Source of the DNA: a virus
DNA: 54,089 nt
Reading direction: 5' to 3' (one strand)
IMG/VR virus record: IMGVR_UViG_3300025141_000127
Span: 1 to 54,089 of that record
Notes under the pieces: model-generated
What the model saw: the letters and a program-made list of their open reading frames with translations, nothing else
What the model was told of the DNA's origin: nothing
Database searches by the model: none
In this document: piece after piece, positions 1 to 9,298 of the stretch
How positions within the stretch are numbered: position 1 is the stretch's first letter
How the letters are laid out: every line of letters begins with the position of its first letter
Translations under genes and position numbers: made by a program

Positions 1-141
1 GAGGGCTACGAAAGTGATATCGCGGAGGAAGGCGGCCTCGAGTTTATGCTCGGCGCGATGAATTACGAGGCGGCGGCGGAGGGCGTGGTGGCGCGCGGTG
101 CGGATGACCTTATGCGCATCGCCCCTACGACAGTTCAGGCC
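1..141. repeat. Terminal overlap, left copy (matches 53949-54089)
   Basis: Bases 1-141 equal 53949-54089 except at 127 (A here, T there) and 138 (G here, T there). Both differences lie in the last 15 bases of the contig, as expected of low-coverage assembly ends. The overlap lies inside one open reading frame and joins it in frame, so it most likely marks circular closure of the assembly. A true short terminal repeat of the virion DNA cannot be excluded from sequence alone. Confidence 0.9.
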
Positions 142-3100
142 GCCCCGTACTGGCAGGCGTATTTGGACTGGCAGCGGCTGCACAAGGATAATATAGACGC
201 TGAGGGTAATCCTGACCTTGACCCGAAAGAGGGGCGACAAGCCTATGTCTTAAAGAGGGGGGCGGAAATCGCTCAAGACCCGGACCAGTTGGCTCTGGCG
301 TTAGCGAGCAACTACGACCCCGCCGGCAATATGATGGTCTATGGCGGACGGATTGCGTACCCAAATCTTCATGAGAGGAGCCCTATTCTGGCGGGCCTAC
401 TGAACGGCTCTCCGCGTCTTCTCCTCATGCTGATCGAGCCTGATGCGCTACAGGCGTCGTTCGCCTCGTTTGGCTTAGTCGGCTCTCTCGTAGGTTATGT
501 GGGTGGAAGGATTCCCAGAGCGGCAAGGCTTGCAGGGCGCATATCGAAGGCGGCCGGAAGAGTGGACGATGTGGTTCAGGGCGCTGATAGTGCGCAGGAG
601 GTCATGGATAAACTTAAAGCTCTCCAAGATGCTGACGCCACAGGTGCAACCACCTTTGTCTCCGGTCTGGTTGGAAGTGATACCGCGCGGCATATGAACG
701 GCAGGGGCGCGGACGACATCGCGGATGTCCTTGCCGCCGAGAACAGGGCTTTCGTGGAAGCGGGAAGGAAGGTTGAGGAGTCCGAGAAAGTGCTTAAAGG
801 TGCAATGGCTGACCTCAAGGATGCAAAGACGGCGGTGGAGAAGCAAGCCAGCGGCGTTCGTGCCGTCGAGGCAAACGTCGCGAAGAAAAGCGCGGAAGTA
901 GAAGAGGCTGTTGCAGAAATACAGGTAGCCCAGCGCGGGATCGATATTGTCTTAAAAGAAGATGTGGTCATAGATCAGGCGAAGACTTTCTCTGGGTGGT
1001 CGGAGTTTGACCCTGCGACCGTACTGGAGGGTGCTAAAGGGGGCAAGAGAGGTTTTAAGGGATTCGAGCCCGACAGCCCCTTCAACAACCCCGATATGTG
1101 GTTACCATCAACCTTTGCCCGCGCCGCCGATGGAGACCCCGGCGCGATAAAGATAATGAAGAGGAAACTCAACAAAGTCGCAGGCGAGCCCCCCTTCAAA
1201 CCAGCGGCGGCGAAGCGCGCCAAGCGTGCGAAGCTTCTGAAGGAGCAGGCCGAGAGGATCGAAAGTCTACGGAAGCTCCTTCGCAACTCTGACCTGAGTA
1301 CAGACCAGCAGACTATTAACCAGATCGTAGCGGCCGCAACAACCGAAGACGCGAACTTGGACACTATTGTCGCCGCCGCAGGTGAGTCATTTGCGAAGGT
1401 CGATGAAAAGTTGCGCGCGGCGGTAAACACTGTTGCGGATGCCGAGCGGAAGTTAGCGATTTCAGAGAGGCTGGCGGAGGTGCTCGCAGAGGGCGCGGCT
1501 CCGGGCGCTCTGCTTCGCGGGACAGGCCCTGCGCTTGAGCGGATGAAAGAAACCTCTGCTGCATTTCGCGCGGCGGCTGAAGTCGTGGCATCGTCGGAGG
1601 GTCAGCGTCTACTAAAAGACCTTGATCTCCACAAGGGTGGCCGCGATACAGCGGAGCTTCTTGAGGCCGAGCCCGAAAAAGTCGGACGGCTTCTGGAATT
1701 GGGGGCTGACGAGTCCGATGTTCTTGCAACCCTCGCGGCATCGGGAGATGGGGGCAGGCGCGTCGCCCTGTCCTTCCTAGTCTGGGCTAAGAGTGGCGAC
1801 GTACAACTGCGTGGTATGAAAAACATCAAGCAGTCCTTCAACAATATGAAGAAAAAGTATAGCCGTGATGGCACTCGGATGTTTTATAGGGATTACTTCA
1901 CGGACCCTCTCTTTCTGGTGCAGCAGAGCCTTGCTACGGTTGCCGACATTGTCCAAATGTCAGGATTAGCTTCGACTCGGGTCGGCGTGCTTGGCGGCCG
2001 CTTCGCGGCGAGGCTTCAGGAAATAGCGAATGGGCAGGCGCGAGAGACCGCCGCATGGTTTGGTGATTTGGGCATGATCGCCAAGCATTTTTCGGGGACC
2101 ACGGAAGCAGGTGCGCCCCTCGCCAAGGCCAAGGCTGTTGAGTTTATCGGTACGCAAAACCGAATCGAGCTTGGCGGGCCTCAAAAGGGCACCCGCGTCA
2201 ACAGTAATGAGCTTGGCGGCGACATCAACGACAACATCATGAACATCGCTATCGAGGGCTGGGCAGGCGTAGGGAAGACATTTGTCAAGACGAATAAGGG
2301 AGTGGACCTGACCGAGCACTACCTTGAAAAATCCGAGAGCATGTATGCGTACATAACCTCGTTTGTCAGGGATAGGATTGATGGAGATCTTGTCCCTAGG
2401 GTCGGTTCTGCAACTGTCACGTTTGGACGCTGGCTCAACAAGCCCTCTAAGGCAAACAAAAAGCTTACCAACGCAGAGTACATCCTGCGAAAGCCTGACC
2501 CCGAAGAGAGAATGAGGCTGCTCGCTAACGGGGCGATAGATTCCCTGAAGAGGAATGGCGTGGGCCAGTTTACGCCCAAGTCACTAGATGATGTTCCCGG
2601 TGCTATCCTTGCTTTAGACAATAAAACCTTTGGCCTGATGCTCGATAACATCGTTGGGGGGGCGACAGAGTTTGAAGTTGCCAAGCGCTTCGCAAACTTC
2701 GCGGGCCCCAACATTGGGCTGCGCAACCTCCGCGCGATGTCGAGTTGGATCGGAGCGCCTGAAGCGGGGAAGAAGGGCAAGAGCATACTCCCAAATCGAG
2801 AAACGATTGAGGTCGGCGACCGTGTTGCGCTGCGCTCGGACATGGACCCCATCCGGCGCGTGCTGGCAGGGAAGCCGCTGGAGGGCAAGGGCTGGGATGC
2901 GGGACGCCCCTTCAAGACAACAGAGGGCGCAACTCGCGGCCCCCAGTTTGGACTGGGTGCGGTGGAGCGCACTGAAATGCCCATGACTCTCGAGGTGCTG
3001 AAGGTTGAGAAGAAGGGCGGGCGCACGGTCGTTACAGTAACGGATTGGACGGGGACAACATCGACCCACGCCCTTGATGAGGTGACGAGGTTGGGGGGAG

Positions 3101-5181
3101 AACTGAATACCCTTGACTTGATAGACGGGTATCTGACTTATGGCCTAAGTTTGATGAGGGATACAGGAATCACGGCAAGGAAGTGGTTCATGCCCCGCGA
3201 CAGGTATGTACAGTTCGTCCTGCACTCGTATGATGAGGCCGGTAATCCTCGGATCATCCCAAAGGTTGAGTTGGGCGCGTGGTCGCAAGAGTTAGCGAAC
3301 AACGCCAAGAAACTAGATGTCACCCTTTCAGAGAAAATGGCCAACAACCCCCTGTCCGACACCATGAGGCAAACCTTTAAGGGCGCGCTCAACTGGTGGA
3401 AACAGAGCGTGCTATTCGGCGTGAGCGGCCTGCGCTCTATCGCCTTCTTTCTAACCAACGCGCAGGGCGACTTTGAGCGTATGGCTATTCAGGTTGGCTA
3501 CATAAAAGCTGCACAGCTTTCGATGTATGGCTCGCTCGGCTGGATACCTGTGATCGGCCCAATGGTGCAGGATGTCGCGCGGGCTGGCACCGCTGCGGCG
3601 TCAAAGGCTGTCGGAAAGCTCGGGGTGCCGGAGCCGACGATCTTCGGCTCGCAATACAACCGAGTTTTGGACGATGTTATGAGCGGCGTCAACGAGACTC
3701 GCACATACCAGAACTCGAAGGGAAAGTCGTTCACTATCAACCCCCGAGAGTTTATGCGTGAGGCGCGAAGGGCGGGTGTCAACGAAGACTACCTTCGCTC
3801 GGAGTCTCTGCGTGAGTTGCGGATCGCTGCCGACCAGCAGTTCAGGGGGATGATCCCCGCCCTCGGCGCTTCACGAAAGGGCGTGAGTATCCCCCAACTC
3901 TATCGTGATTGGTTTGGCTTCTTGCGCACCACCGCCGCTGTTGCGACGCGCCGGCAGAAGCTGATGCTCTACATGGACCTTCGCTTCAATGAGGGAGCGG
4001 ATGTCTCTAAGGCAACCGACGCAATGAACCGCAGCGTCTTTGACTACACCCTAAGCTCTAGTCCGTTTGAGGCGGCCTACCTTACACAGTGGTCCGCCTT
4101 CTACATCTACAAGAAGAATGCACTTCTAAACGATGCGGCCAACTTTCTTAGTTTTGACCGCACTCTCGCGCGGCACATCACCAACAGATTGGTGTTTGGC
4201 ACGCGCTACAAGAGAGCGCGCGCGCTCTTCCATTTTGAAACCATCATGCGTCCGCGCGAAGAGTATTCTCGGGATCAGATGATGGCCCTGACCGAAGCGG
4301 AGCACCCCCTTGAAAACCGCCCCGGTATCTTTAAGACCCCGGAGTACATGAGCGATGTGCTGATCACCCAGAGGGGCGCGCTATCGCTGGACCAACAGCG
4401 ACGGCAGGTGGACTTGGGCGCGACGCCGACAGTCTTCACTATCGGCCACGGATCCCCGTGGGCTGTGGCGCAAAACATGAACACCTTTGCCCTGATGCAA
4501 AAAACCCTCATAGGTAGCCTCGCGGCCGCATTCGTGGCCGACCTCCACCCCAACTCGACACAGATGAAGCGGGACTTGACCTCGTCGTTCCTCGACAACC
4601 TATTCCCAACGCACCAATCGATTGTCGGTGACAGTGTGCGTCGGATATTCGGTGTTCCTGTCCCCCACAGAAAGGACAGGCGAACCTTGAAAGATAACGA
4701 GGTAAAATTTATAAAGGCGGCGGGGTTGGACTTCCTTCTGGAAGAGGAGAAGGGCAGGTACGTCTCAAGCAATGCTGTTATAAACAACGGTATATTTGAC
4801 CCAGTCGCGTGGGCGGGCAAAGAAACAGAGTATGCAGGACTTCTGGGCACAACAATTTTTGGGGAAATGCCGGTTATCACACCAGAAGAAATCAAAGTCA
4901 AACAAGAAGTCTACAAACCACGGTTCCCCTTTAAGATCAAAGAACTGGGCATCGACTTCAATAAGTATAAGGATCTAGGCCCTGCTGGTATTCGCTTGGC
5001 GGCGGCTGATGAGTTAACAAAAGCCATGTACATTAACTTATTCAATGCCACCCGAGATACAAGCTGGACCGTGCAGCAGGCCAAGAGGGCACATGAGACC
5101 CGCATGGAGAGGGCGGGACGCAAAAGTTCTGCGGCCGAGAAAGAATACGCGAGGCAGAAAAGCCAAGAGGAAGAAGAATAA
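1..5181 (+). CDS. Large candidate internal virion/ejection protein, C-terminal 1726 residues (continues from 52593)
   Basis: The reading frame is open from base 1 and joins in frame to the CDS that starts at 52593 once the 141-bp terminal overlap is collapsed, giving one protein of 2,178 residues. No enzyme domain is recognised with confidence. After an N-terminal Ala/Glu-rich part comes a long coiled-coil-like stretch (roughly 720-1500 bp in this copy), then mostly helical sequence. Near 4000-4120 is a segment with the pattern FDYTLSSSPFE followed by aromatic-rich FYIYKKN, which I associate with large phage virion proteins of the polyvalent type. The tail end is rich in Lys/Glu. Its place after the nozzle and virion genes and before the holin-like gene fits an ejected internal virion protein of a podovirus. 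That role is inferred from size and position, not from homology. Confidence 0.7.
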   Translation, partial: EGYESDIAEEGGLEFMLGAMNYEAAAEGVVARGADDLMRIAPTTVQAAPYWQAYLDWQRLHKDNIDAEGNPDLDPKEGRQAYVLKRGAEIAQDPDQLALALASNYDPAGNMMVYGGRIAYPNLHERSPILAGLLNGSPRLLLMLIEPDALQASFASFGLVGSLVGYVGGRIPRAARLAGRISKAAGRVDDVVQGADSAQEVMDKLKALQDADATGATTFVSGLVGSDTARHMNGRGADDIADVLAAENRAFVEAGRKVEESEKVLKGAMADLKDAKTAVEKQASGVRAVEANVAKKSAEVEEAVAEIQVAQRGIDIVLKEDVVIDQAKTFSGWSEFDPATVLEGAKGGKRGFKGFEPDSPFNNPDMWLPSTFARAADGDPGAIKIMKRKLNKVAGEPPFKPAAAKRAKRAKLLKEQAERIESLRKLLRNSDLSTDQQTINQIVAAATTEDANLDTIVAAAGESFAKVDEKLRAAVNTVADAERKLAISERLAEVLAEGAAPGALLRGTGPALERMKETSAAFRAAAEVVASSEGQRLLKDLDLHKGGRDTAELLEAEPEKVGRLLELGADESDVLATLAASGDGGRRVALSFLVWAKSGDVQLRGMKNIKQSFNNMKKKYSRDGTRMFYRDYFTDPLFLVQQSLATVADIVQMSGLASTRVGVLGGRFAARLQEIANGQARETAAWFGDLGMIAKHFSGTTEAGAPLAKAKAVEFIGTQNRIELGGPQKGTRVNSNELGGDINDNIMNIAIEGWAGVGKTFVKTNKGVDLTEHYLEKSESMYAYITSFVRDRIDGDLVPRVGSATVTFGRWLNKPSKANKKLTNAEYILRKPDPEERMRLLANGAIDSLKRNGVGQFTPKSLDDVPGAILALDNKTFGLMLDNIVGGATEFEVAKRFANFAGPNIGLRNLRAMSSWIGAPEAGKKGKSILPNRETIEVGDRVALRSDMDPIRRVLAGKPLEGKGWDAGRPFKTTEGATRGPQFGLGAVERTEMPMTLEVLKVEKKGGRTVVTVTDWTGTTSTHALDEVTRLGGELNTLDLIDGYLTYGLSLMRDTGITARKWFMPRDRYVQFVLHSYDEAGNPRIIPKVELGAWSQELANNAKKLDVTLSEKMANNPLSDTMRQTFKGALNWWKQSVLFGVSGLRSIAFFLTNAQGDFERMAIQVGYIKAAQLSMYGSLGWIPVIGPMVQDVARAGTAAASKAVGKLGVPEPTIFGSQYNRVLDDVMSGVNETRTYQNSKGKSFTINPREFMREARRAGVNEDYLRSESLRELRIAADQQFRGMIPALGASRKGVSIPQLYRDWFGFLRTTAAVATRRQKLMLYMDLRFNEGADVSKATDAMNRSVFDYTLSSSPFEAAYLTQWSAFYIYKKNALLNDAANFLSFDRTLARHITNRLVFGTRYKRARALFHFETIMRPREEYSRDQMMALTEAEHPLENRPGIFKTPEYMSDVLITQRGALSLDQQRRQVDLGATPTVFTIGHGSPWAVAQNMNTFALMQKTLIGSLAAAFVADLHPNSTQMKRDLTSSFLDNLFPTHQSIVGDSVRRIFGVPVPHRKDRRTLKDNEVKFIKAAGLDFLLEEEKGRYVSSNAVINNGIFDPVAWAGKETEYAGLLGTTIFGEMPVITPEEIKVKQEVYKPRFPFKIKELGIDFNKYKDLGPAGIRLAAADELTKAMYINLFNATRDTSWTVQQAKRAHETRMERAGRKSSAAEKEYARQKSQEEEE

Positions 5182-5486
5182 TGTCTGATCTAGACCACCG
5201 GGTGACGGCCTTAGAAGATCAGATTGTAGGCATCCGAGAGACTCTCGCTATTGTACAGAACGAGCAGAAGCACTCGGGGAAGACCCTCGACCGCATCGAG
5301 GCGCAGCTTATAGAGATGTGCAGGAGTAATCAATCAAACTGGGCGGCCGCGTTCAAGAATCCCCAGACACTGCTGCTCGGGCTAATTATTCTTGGCGGAC
5401 TCTTGGGACATGACACTATGCAGCTTGCAACGATGACAATGAATCCCGCCGCATCCTCACCTGCGGCCCTTGACATAGCACCTTAA
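5181..5486 (+). CDS. Holin-like protein: coiled coil plus one membrane segment
   Basis: This 101-residue protein starts at an ATG that shares its A with the TAA of the giant gene. Residues about 5-50 are a heptad-rich amphipathic helix (RVTALEDQIVGI, then LDRIEAQL). Residues about 62-77 are a hydrophobic span (LLLGLIILGGLLG), followed by a short polar tail. This helix-then-single-TM layout resembles XhlA-type haemolysin/holin accessory proteins, where the membrane segment helps release the lysin. The usual charged C-terminus is missing. An alternative is a small virion membrane component. The candidate lysin is encoded about 4 kb away on the other strand. Confidence 0.5.
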   Translation: MSDLDHRVTALEDQIVGIRETLAIVQNEQKHSGKTLDRIEAQLIEMCRSNQSNWAAAFKNPQTLLLGLIILGGLLGHDTMQLATMTMNPAASSPAALDIAP

Positions 5487-5498
5487 AGCTAATATCAA
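5470..5498 (+). promoter_or_regulatory. Candidate sigma70-type promoter ahead of the 5544 gene
   Basis: A perfect TTGACA (5470-5475) is followed after 17 bp by TATCAA (5493-5498), a 4 of 6 match to the -10 consensus. It overlaps the end of the holin-like gene and sits 46 bp upstream of the next start. A small hairpin AGGCC/GGCCT (5505-5517) lies just downstream in the leader. This would allow separate expression of the 5544-9298 virion genes. Only the motif is seen; there is no expression evidence. Confidence 0.4.
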
Positions 5499-5543
5499 TC
5501 AAATAGGCCAAGGGCCTGATTAAAGTCTATAGGAGACATTCGC

Positions 5544-6002
5544 ATGGGTAATTTGAAGCAAAGATTAATCAAGGCCGGCCGTGACTTCAATTACGCCGAA
5601 GGCGTCAAAGTCCTCAACAACGACACCGTGAACGCACTGCCCGCAGGCACCATTCTCTGCGGCGTGGGCGCTTCGGGCCCCTTCCTGAAGGTGGGCAAGG
5701 CAGTTGCAACTGCCTTGGCGACTACTCGGGGACGGCTCTTGATCGCCAAGCATGAGATTCCTGCCGGCGGGTACGGTGTCGCGCTGCCTTGGCAGATCGT
5801 GACCTTCAACACTGCCGCAGGCTCGGTTGGTGACCCTGTGTACGTTTCTGATACCGCCGCAGGCGAGATGACCCTGACGGTGCCCGATACGAGCGGCGAT
5901 GTGATCCGAGAGATTGGCACCGTAGTGGTGGATGGCGATGCAACCACTGGCAAGGTCCACTTCTCCGGGGAAGGCCTCCAAAACTTGGTCGTCGTCGCAT
6001 AG
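5544..6002 (+). CDS. Putative capsid decoration/cement protein (DUF2190-like)
   Basis: A 152-residue protein that starts with a basic stretch and then reads as an all-beta fold. The pattern AGTILCGVGASG, RGRLLIAKHEIPAGG, VTFNTAAGSVGDPVYVS resembles small head-decoration proteins of the DUF2190 type, which bind the outside of HK97-fold capsids. The start is set by TAGGAG 9 nt upstream of the ATG. It lies far from the capsid gene but in the same arm, behind the candidate promoter at 5470. A second possible decoration protein is encoded right after the capsid gene at 45984. The assignment rests on sequence style, not on a search. Confidence 0.5.
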   Translation: MGNLKQRLIKAGRDFNYAEGVKVLNNDTVNALPAGTILCGVGASGPFLKVGKAVATALATTRGRLLIAKHEIPAGGYGVALPWQIVTFNTAAGSVGDPVYVSDTAAGEMTLTVPDTSGDVIREIGTVVVDGDATTGKVHFSGEGLQNLVVVA

Positions 6003-6013
6003 TAGGAGGCTGA

Positions 6014-6583
6014 ATGCCACGCTCAGTTTCAGCTTCTAGGATTCAGGTCAAAGCGAGCTTTACACCTTCGGAGATGCCTTCAAGTGCCAACGATAGTGTG
6101 ACGTTGGCCCTCACCGTGCCTACTCGCGGGCTGATCACCCGTGCGGTGCTCGTTCTTACTGATGGTAGCACAATTGGCACCAGCACCAACCAAGACGTTA
6201 TGTTTGTCCACACCGACGCTGCCGGTGGCGCGGGCGAGGATACACTTACTGCGGCAGATGTTTCTAGTATTATTGCCTCATTCCCACTAGCATTCCTCAG
6301 CATCAACAGCCTCGGCGGTGACTTGTTGTTTGCGGATACGATTTATGCGGTGTCCTTCTCGTTGGCGCAGGCGCAGGCCAACCACGCCGGTACTTTGACG
6401 ACCGCTGGTAGGGATGCCTTCGCTGACGGCGGCAACGCTATCTTCTACGATGTGAGTGGAACGACAAAAGGCCCTGTGGCGGGCAACGGTACGTTGTACT
6501 TCTCCCTGATTGGTGATGGCAACTTTGACTACACCGCCATGTCTTCGGCGTACGTGATTGTAGACATCGAGCCCTGCACATAG
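6014..6583 (+). CDS. Hypothetical virion protein, beta-rich
   Basis: A 189-residue protein rich in Ser, Thr, Ala and Gly, with alternating hydrophobic residues suggesting a beta-sandwich and no signal peptide or motif that I recognise. It begins with a basic segment (PRSVSASRIQVKASF) and ends IVDIEPCT. It follows the decoration-like gene by 11 bp with an AGGAGG ribosome binding site overlapping that gene's stop, so both are probably made together. Composition and position suggest a head-surface or tail-associated component. No function is assigned. Confidence 0.6.
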   Translation: MPRSVSASRIQVKASFTPSEMPSSANDSVTLALTVPTRGLITRAVLVLTDGSTIGTSTNQDVMFVHTDAAGGAGEDTLTAADVSSIIASFPLAFLSINSLGGDLLFADTIYAVSFSLAQAQANHAGTLTTAGRDAFADGGNAIFYDVSGTTKGPVAGNGTLYFSLIGDGNFDYTAMSSAYVIVDIEPCT

Positions 6584-6595
6584 ACCGGAGTCCTC

Positions 6596-7195
6596 ATGGC
6601 AGACGGTGACGACTGGGGACAGATTGGCGCTGGGGTAGGAACGGGTGCCCTGAGCGGGGCAGGTACGGGTGCCGGCGTAGGTGCCGCCGCGATGGCTCCG
6701 GTGCCCCCTCTCATCCCTCTAGGGGCACTGTTGGGTGCAATTATTGGAGGGGTTGGAGGTGGCATCGCAGGAGGGATCTCGGCGCACGCAGAGAACCTTG
6801 CCGACGACATCCCGAGGAGTGAGGGAGGCGGGAAATGCCCCGAGGGCTATGTCTACAACCCGGCTACAAAATCCTGCCAGCCAACAGGAAGTACAGCCAA
6901 GGCCGTTTCTACCCTGCGAGGAGTAAAGGACAAAGAAGGCAAGAGCATCTTTGACGAGGCGGCCAAGAAGCTTGTGACCAAAAAGCCAAAGGCAGGTGAT
7001 GCGGCGGCGACAGCGGCGACAGCCAACCAGCGAGGGCAGAAGACGGGCGGAACTGTTGATCCGAAATTGGCTGCCTCACTTCTTGCTGTGAGTAAAAGCG
7101 TGGCCCCAAGCAAGAAAAAAGATAAGCGGCCCGAGGAGGAGGAGGAGGAGGAGCATCCGTATTACAGTCAAGCGGTTGGGCAGAAGATCAACTAG
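6596..7195 (+). CDS. Glycine-zipper protein, probable membrane-interacting virion protein
   Basis: The first 65 residues (of 199) are almost only Gly, Ala, Val, Ile and Pro with repeated GxGxG and GGIAGGI spacing, a glycine-zipper pattern that can insert into membranes. Next comes a short Cys-bounded motif (KCPEGYVYNPATKSCQP, about residues 80-96), which could form a disulfide loop. The last third is Lys/Ala-rich and ends in a run of Glu (EEEEEEE) before a Tyr-rich tail. The stop codon directly abuts the ATG of the next gene. A role in membrane penetration or as a small virion protein is possible but inferred. Confidence 0.55.
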   Translation: MADGDDWGQIGAGVGTGALSGAGTGAGVGAAAMAPVPPLIPLGALLGAIIGGVGGGIAGGISAHAENLADDIPRSEGGGKCPEGYVYNPATKSCQPTGSTAKAVSTLRGVKDKEGKSIFDEAAKKLVTKKPKAGDAAATAATANQRGQKTGGTVDPKLAASLLAVSKSVAPSKKKDKRPEEEEEEEHPYYSQAVGQKIN

Positions 7196-8368
7196 ATGGA
7201 AGAAGTCACCATAAGCGCGCAGGGGCAGCGTGTTAAGACATTGAAGCAGTTGCTGAAGCACGCTAACGTGGACACCAAGAAGTGGCGCGTCTCATCGTGG
7301 CGCTGCAACTCATGGGAGCAGAGCGTCAAGGGCGGCGAAGAGACGATCACCCTGTACCAAGTCAAGGCCAACCTAGAGCGCAAGCTTGAGCCTGACCGTA
7401 AGCCAGCGCACCCAGCAAGGACGATCCCCCGCATCGAGAGTATGCCGGGCCGTGTCTGCGGACTGCGCACTACACTCTTTATCCCAGATTTGCAGTTAGG
7501 ATTTTGCTGGCGGGACAGGTACACATATCTCGAGCCCATGCACGACCGGGTTGCGATGGACGCCGTCATGTCGTTAGTGAAGAGCATGCGCCCCGAAAAC
7601 GTAGTTTTGCTGGGGGATATGCTCGACCTTGCCCCGTGGAGCACACGCTTTCCTCGCAAGCCAGAGTACAGGCAGACGACGCAGCCAAGTATTGACGAGC
7701 TACACTGGTGGCTCGCTGACCTACGCGGCGCATCTCCCGCCAGTAAGATAGTCTACATGGCTGGAAATCATGAGGCGCGGGTCGATCGGGCGGTTGTTGA
7801 GTTACTACCGGAAGCTTCGGGTATCGCGCCAGCCTTGGAGACAGACCCGGTGCTAAGTCTCAACCGCCTGCTGCATCTCGACAAGTTAGACATCGAGTAC
7901 ATCGGCCCCTATGGTGCGGACTGGTGGCTGTGGCCAGAGTCCAACTCCCCCGTCCGGGTGACCCACGGAAACAAAATCAGGTCAGGGGCGGGAAGTACGG
8001 CTACAGCGATAGCCAAAAGCTCTCGGTGGTCCGAGGTGTACGGCCACATCCACAAGGTTGAGATGGTACAGAAAACCTTCCACGGTCCCTCTGGGCCCCA
8101 GACCGTCACGGCAATGAGCCCCGGATGTTTGGTCAGAGTGCCGGGTCCGACGCCCGGAGTTTCTTTAGCTCCTGACTGGCAACAGGCGGTGGGATTAGCT
8201 ATACTTGACGAGAACACGAATGATGTTCATATTCAGTTACTTCCAATCACTAATGGCCGGATCGTATGGGATGGCCAAGTCTTTGAGGGACAAGATCCCT
8301 TCGAGCGAATCGCATTTGAAACCGGCTGGCGTCAGTTTATCGGAGAAAAGCATGGGCAAGAAAGGTAA
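7196..8368 (+). CDS. Calcineurin-like metallophosphoesterase
   Basis: 390 residues with the metallophosphoesterase motifs in order: DLQ (about residue 96, where most family members have DxH), GDMLD (about 140), GNHE (about 189), a His in THGN (about 262) and GHIHK (about 282). The family uses two metal ions to hydrolyse phosphomonoesters or phosphodiesters, including nucleic acids. The 90-residue N-terminal part (a KKWRVSSWRCNSW stretch followed by YQVKANLE) is a conserved-looking extra domain. The gene starts one base after the preceding stop with no strong ribosome binding site, implying translational coupling. The substrate cannot be read from the sequence. An Mre11-like nuclease role is possible but not supported. 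Confidence 0.85.
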   Translation: MEEVTISAQGQRVKTLKQLLKHANVDTKKWRVSSWRCNSWEQSVKGGEETITLYQVKANLERKLEPDRKPAHPARTIPRIESMPGRVCGLRTTLFIPDLQLGFCWRDRYTYLEPMHDRVAMDAVMSLVKSMRPENVVLLGDMLDLAPWSTRFPRKPEYRQTTQPSIDELHWWLADLRGASPASKIVYMAGNHEARVDRAVVELLPEASGIAPALETDPVLSLNRLLHLDKLDIEYIGPYGADWWLWPESNSPVRVTHGNKIRSGAGSTATAIAKSSRWSEVYGHIHKVEMVQKTFHGPSGPQTVTAMSPGCLVRVPGPTPGVSLAPDWQQAVGLAILDENTNDVHIQLLPITNGRIVWDGQVFEGQDPFERIAFETGWRQFIGEKHGQER

Positions 8369-8534
8369 GAAGGGCTTCAACATCTTCGCGCTGGCTTCGC
8401 GCATCCTTCGGGTTGGTCGGGAGATCACAGGTGCGCTGTCTGATGATGGCAAGATCAGCAACTCTGAACGAGACGTGATCATCGCAGTGCTTTTGGAAGA
8501 AATTAGTTCATACCTTGATGAGATCATGGGGTAA
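8352..8534 (+). CDS. Small basic/amphipathic hypothetical protein
   Basis: A 60-residue protein that starts inside the end of the phosphoesterase gene (17-nt overlap). Its start is chosen because GGAG lies 6 nt upstream of this ATG. It has a Lys/Gly-rich N-terminus (GKKGKKGF) followed by amphipathic helices and the phrase SDDGKISNSERD, reminiscent of an EF-hand-like or TerB-like loop, ending EEISSYLDEIMG. No family recognised. It is probably coupled to the upstream gene. Confidence 0.6.
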   Translation: MGKKGKKGFNIFALASRILRVGREITGALSDDGKISNSERDVIIAVLLEEISSYLDEIMG

Positions 8535-8537
8535 CGC

Positions 8538-8915
8538 ATGGCCGCTACAGTAAATAAACAGTCTACTCGGGTAGACTACAGCCAGCTTGTAGACTCGTTG
8601 ACCACTACCGCTGCGGTAAGTGATGCCTTCGGCGCGGGCGGAAAGCTCTACTTCCTGTACGTTACGAGCAGCGGCGGGGCGTCATCGGGCAGCTTCGACT
8701 ACCTGAAGCTCTTCGACACCAAGGAGCAGGTCACGATCGGCACAACGCTGCCAGACCTCATCTTCCCAATCACCTACGGGGCCACGGAGATCTTCCACTT
8801 CCCCAACGGGCTGACGATTTCAAACGGCTTAGGGTACAACGCGAGCAGCGTCGGGGGCACTGCCGCCGGAAGCAGTCCTGCGCGTACCATAGCTATCCAG
8901 ATGGTTTTTAAGTGA
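8538..8915 (+). CDS. Hypothetical virion protein, paralogue of the 8924 gene
   Basis: This 125-residue, Gly/Ser/Thr-rich, predicted all-beta protein shares a layout with the next gene: an N-terminal strand pair, YLKLFDT (YLKVYNA next door), an Ile/Pro stretch, FHFPNGL (FMFPAGT) and a C-terminal hydrophobic strand. The pair looks like a tandem duplication of a small jelly-roll-like virion protein. It follows the previous stop by 3 bp. A capsid- or tail-surface location is likely by position only. Confidence 0.6.
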   Translation: MAATVNKQSTRVDYSQLVDSLTTTAAVSDAFGAGGKLYFLYVTSSGGASSGSFDYLKLFDTKEQVTIGTTLPDLIFPITYGATEIFHFPNGLTISNGLGYNASSVGGTAAGSSPARTIAIQMVFK

Positions 8916-8923
8916 GGTAACTG

Positions 8924-9298
8924 ATGGCGCAGATTCAACCCCTTCTTGATCCTATCGGCGGCAGCGTATACACCGCGACGATCTCCAACGCGAGCGCCGT
9001 GAACAACCCGCTGTCAGACACCGCCGTGACTGCCTACCAGATTGAGGTAGACAACACTGCCAACAGCGCGGTTACCTACCTCAAGGTGTACAACGCAGCA
9101 TCGCCAGCCCACGGCACCAACGAACCGATCATGGCCCTCAAGGCAGAGGCATCGACGAAGCAGCACTTCATGTTCCCAGCGGGCACGGAGATTGGCTACT
9201 TCTCGTACATCGTGACGACTACGCAGGCCAACACGGGCACCCCAGCGGCAACATCAAGCGCCGTTGACATCGCCCTGCTGTACGGCTCATCCCCGTAG
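8924..9298 (+). CDS. Hypothetical virion protein, paralogue of the 8538 gene, last gene of the rightward arm
   Basis: 124 residues, beta-rich, with YLKVYNAASP and FMFPAGTEIGYFSY matching the layout of the preceding gene. A GAGGTAACTG ribosome binding site precedes the ATG. Its last 12 bp overlap the 3' end of the leftward hydrolase gene, so the two arms of the genome meet tail to tail here with no room for a conventional bidirectional terminator. Confidence 0.6.
   Translation: MAQIQPLLDPIGGSVYTATISNASAVNNPLSDTAVTAYQIEVDNTANSAVTYLKVYNAASPAHGTNEPIMALKAEASTKQHFMFPAGTEIGYFSYIVTTTQANTGTPAATSSAVDIALLYGSSP

Noticed and set aside
34-46. ATG at 46 as the start of a 1,711-residue protein
   Set aside because: The frame is open upstream to base 1 and continues into the 52593 gene across the overlap. 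No ribosome binding site precedes 46.
2319-3026. Long leftward frame inside the giant virion gene
   Set aside because: Ser/Arg/Pro-rich shadow of a well-coded rightward frame, without ribosome binding site. Typical antisense ORF of a GC-rich gene.
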